Shown piece by piece: positions 5,403-5,609 of a stretch of 5,609 nt of DNA. The notes under the pieces are model-generated. The model was not told the DNA's origin. It searched no databases and was given only the letters and a program-made list of their open reading frames with translations. Within the stretch, counting starts at the first letter, position 1; each line of letters opens with the position of its first letter. This DNA comes from Chloroflexia bacterium (lineage in GTDB: Bacteria; Chloroflexota; Chloroflexia; Thermomicrobiales; CFX8): positions 1 to 5,609 of the forward strand of contig JACCZH010000562.1 of assembly GCA_013696045.1 (NCBI GenBank), written 5' to 3'. A program made the translations under genes and the position numbers.

Positions 5403-5609
5403 GCCTCACCGCACCCGTGTGAGGAACCGTGGTGCGCAATCAGGAGCATGACCGATTCAGTCCGCAACCGGAGCGCGCGGTTACATGGGCCGAGCGGCTG
5501 GCATTGGAGAAACGACCGCTGCTTACGGTGTGAACGAGGCCGGCCCCGACGTGCTGCGCAGACAGGCAGATACGTACGCCAGTGAAGCCAGCACGGTTTG
5601 CAGCCTACT
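5403..5609. other. No assignable gene; small hairpin and two short open frames
   Basis: A six-base inverted repeat, CCTCAC (5404-5409) and GTGAGG (5419-5424) with a nine-base loop, lies just after the TAA at 5402. It has no T-run, so it is not a convincing terminator. A 45-codon plus-strand frame (5448-5585, MTDSVRNRSARL...) has AGGAG only one base from its ATG, which is too close to work well. A second plus-strand frame from ATG 5485 stays open to the window end and includes VNEAGPDVLRRQADTYASEA, which looks more like real protein and has better third-position G+C late in the frame, but it has no ribosome binding site. Neither matches a family I recognise. Confidence 0.25.

Noticed and set aside
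5077..5439. Upstream two thirds of the 180-residue minus-strand frame 4897-5439
   Set aside because: Above about 5086 it is the exact complement of the MarR coding sequence, and the translation is rich in Pro, Arg and Gln without any family pattern. Only the last 59 codons look like protein.

Overview
The window looks like bacterial chromosome of moderately high G+C. It holds one compact block of minus-strand genes (positions 1 to about 4603) and a right-hand part (about 4604 to 5609) that has no intact gene. The host cannot be fixed from the sequence. Two ATGA-coupled his genes, a bacterial histone-deacetylase-like enzyme, an AftB-like GT-C membrane glycosyltransferase and a coiled-coil protein behind hisA would fit a Chloroflexota-type or other high-G+C bacterium, but this is a weak inference. 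I saw no tRNA, rRNA, CRISPR array or intact insertion sequence.

Left block, in transcription order (right to left): a polytopic GT-C glycosyltransferase (2789-4603), a zinc-dependent HDAC-family deacetylase (1756-2742), hisH (1056-1718), hisA (310-1059), and the start of an unrecognised coiled-coil protein that runs off the left edge (1-313). Gaps are 46 bp and 37 bp, then two 4-bp ATGA overlaps, so hisH, hisA and the coiled-coil gene are almost certainly one translationally coupled unit. HisH (glutaminase subunit of imidazole-glycerol-phosphate synthase) and HisA (ProFAR isomerase) act at consecutive steps of histidine synthesis. HisF, the partner of HisH, is not in the window. The deacetylase gene probably has its own promoter: a -10-like TATACT lies seven bases from its ATG, suggesting a leaderless transcript, beside an 8-bp direct repeat that could be an operator.

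Right block: two gene remnants point away from each other and both have lost their 5' halves. One is the C-terminal third of a SnoaL/NTF2-like protein on the minus strand (4897 to about 5076). The other is the C-terminal two thirds of a MarR-type regulator on the plus strand (about 5086-5373). They meet within about 10 bp, as if one deletion removed both 5' ends and the shared promoter region. The MarR stop overlaps an ATG (ATGA) of a former downstream gene that now ends after ten codons. Parts of the MarR remnant are clearly richer in G+C than the left block. The right block therefore reads as a decayed, possibly acquired segment, or a chimeric assembly. I found no convincing new biological system; the most interesting items are this collapsed divergent regulator/target pair and the deacetylase with its repeat-bearing promoter next to histidine genes.
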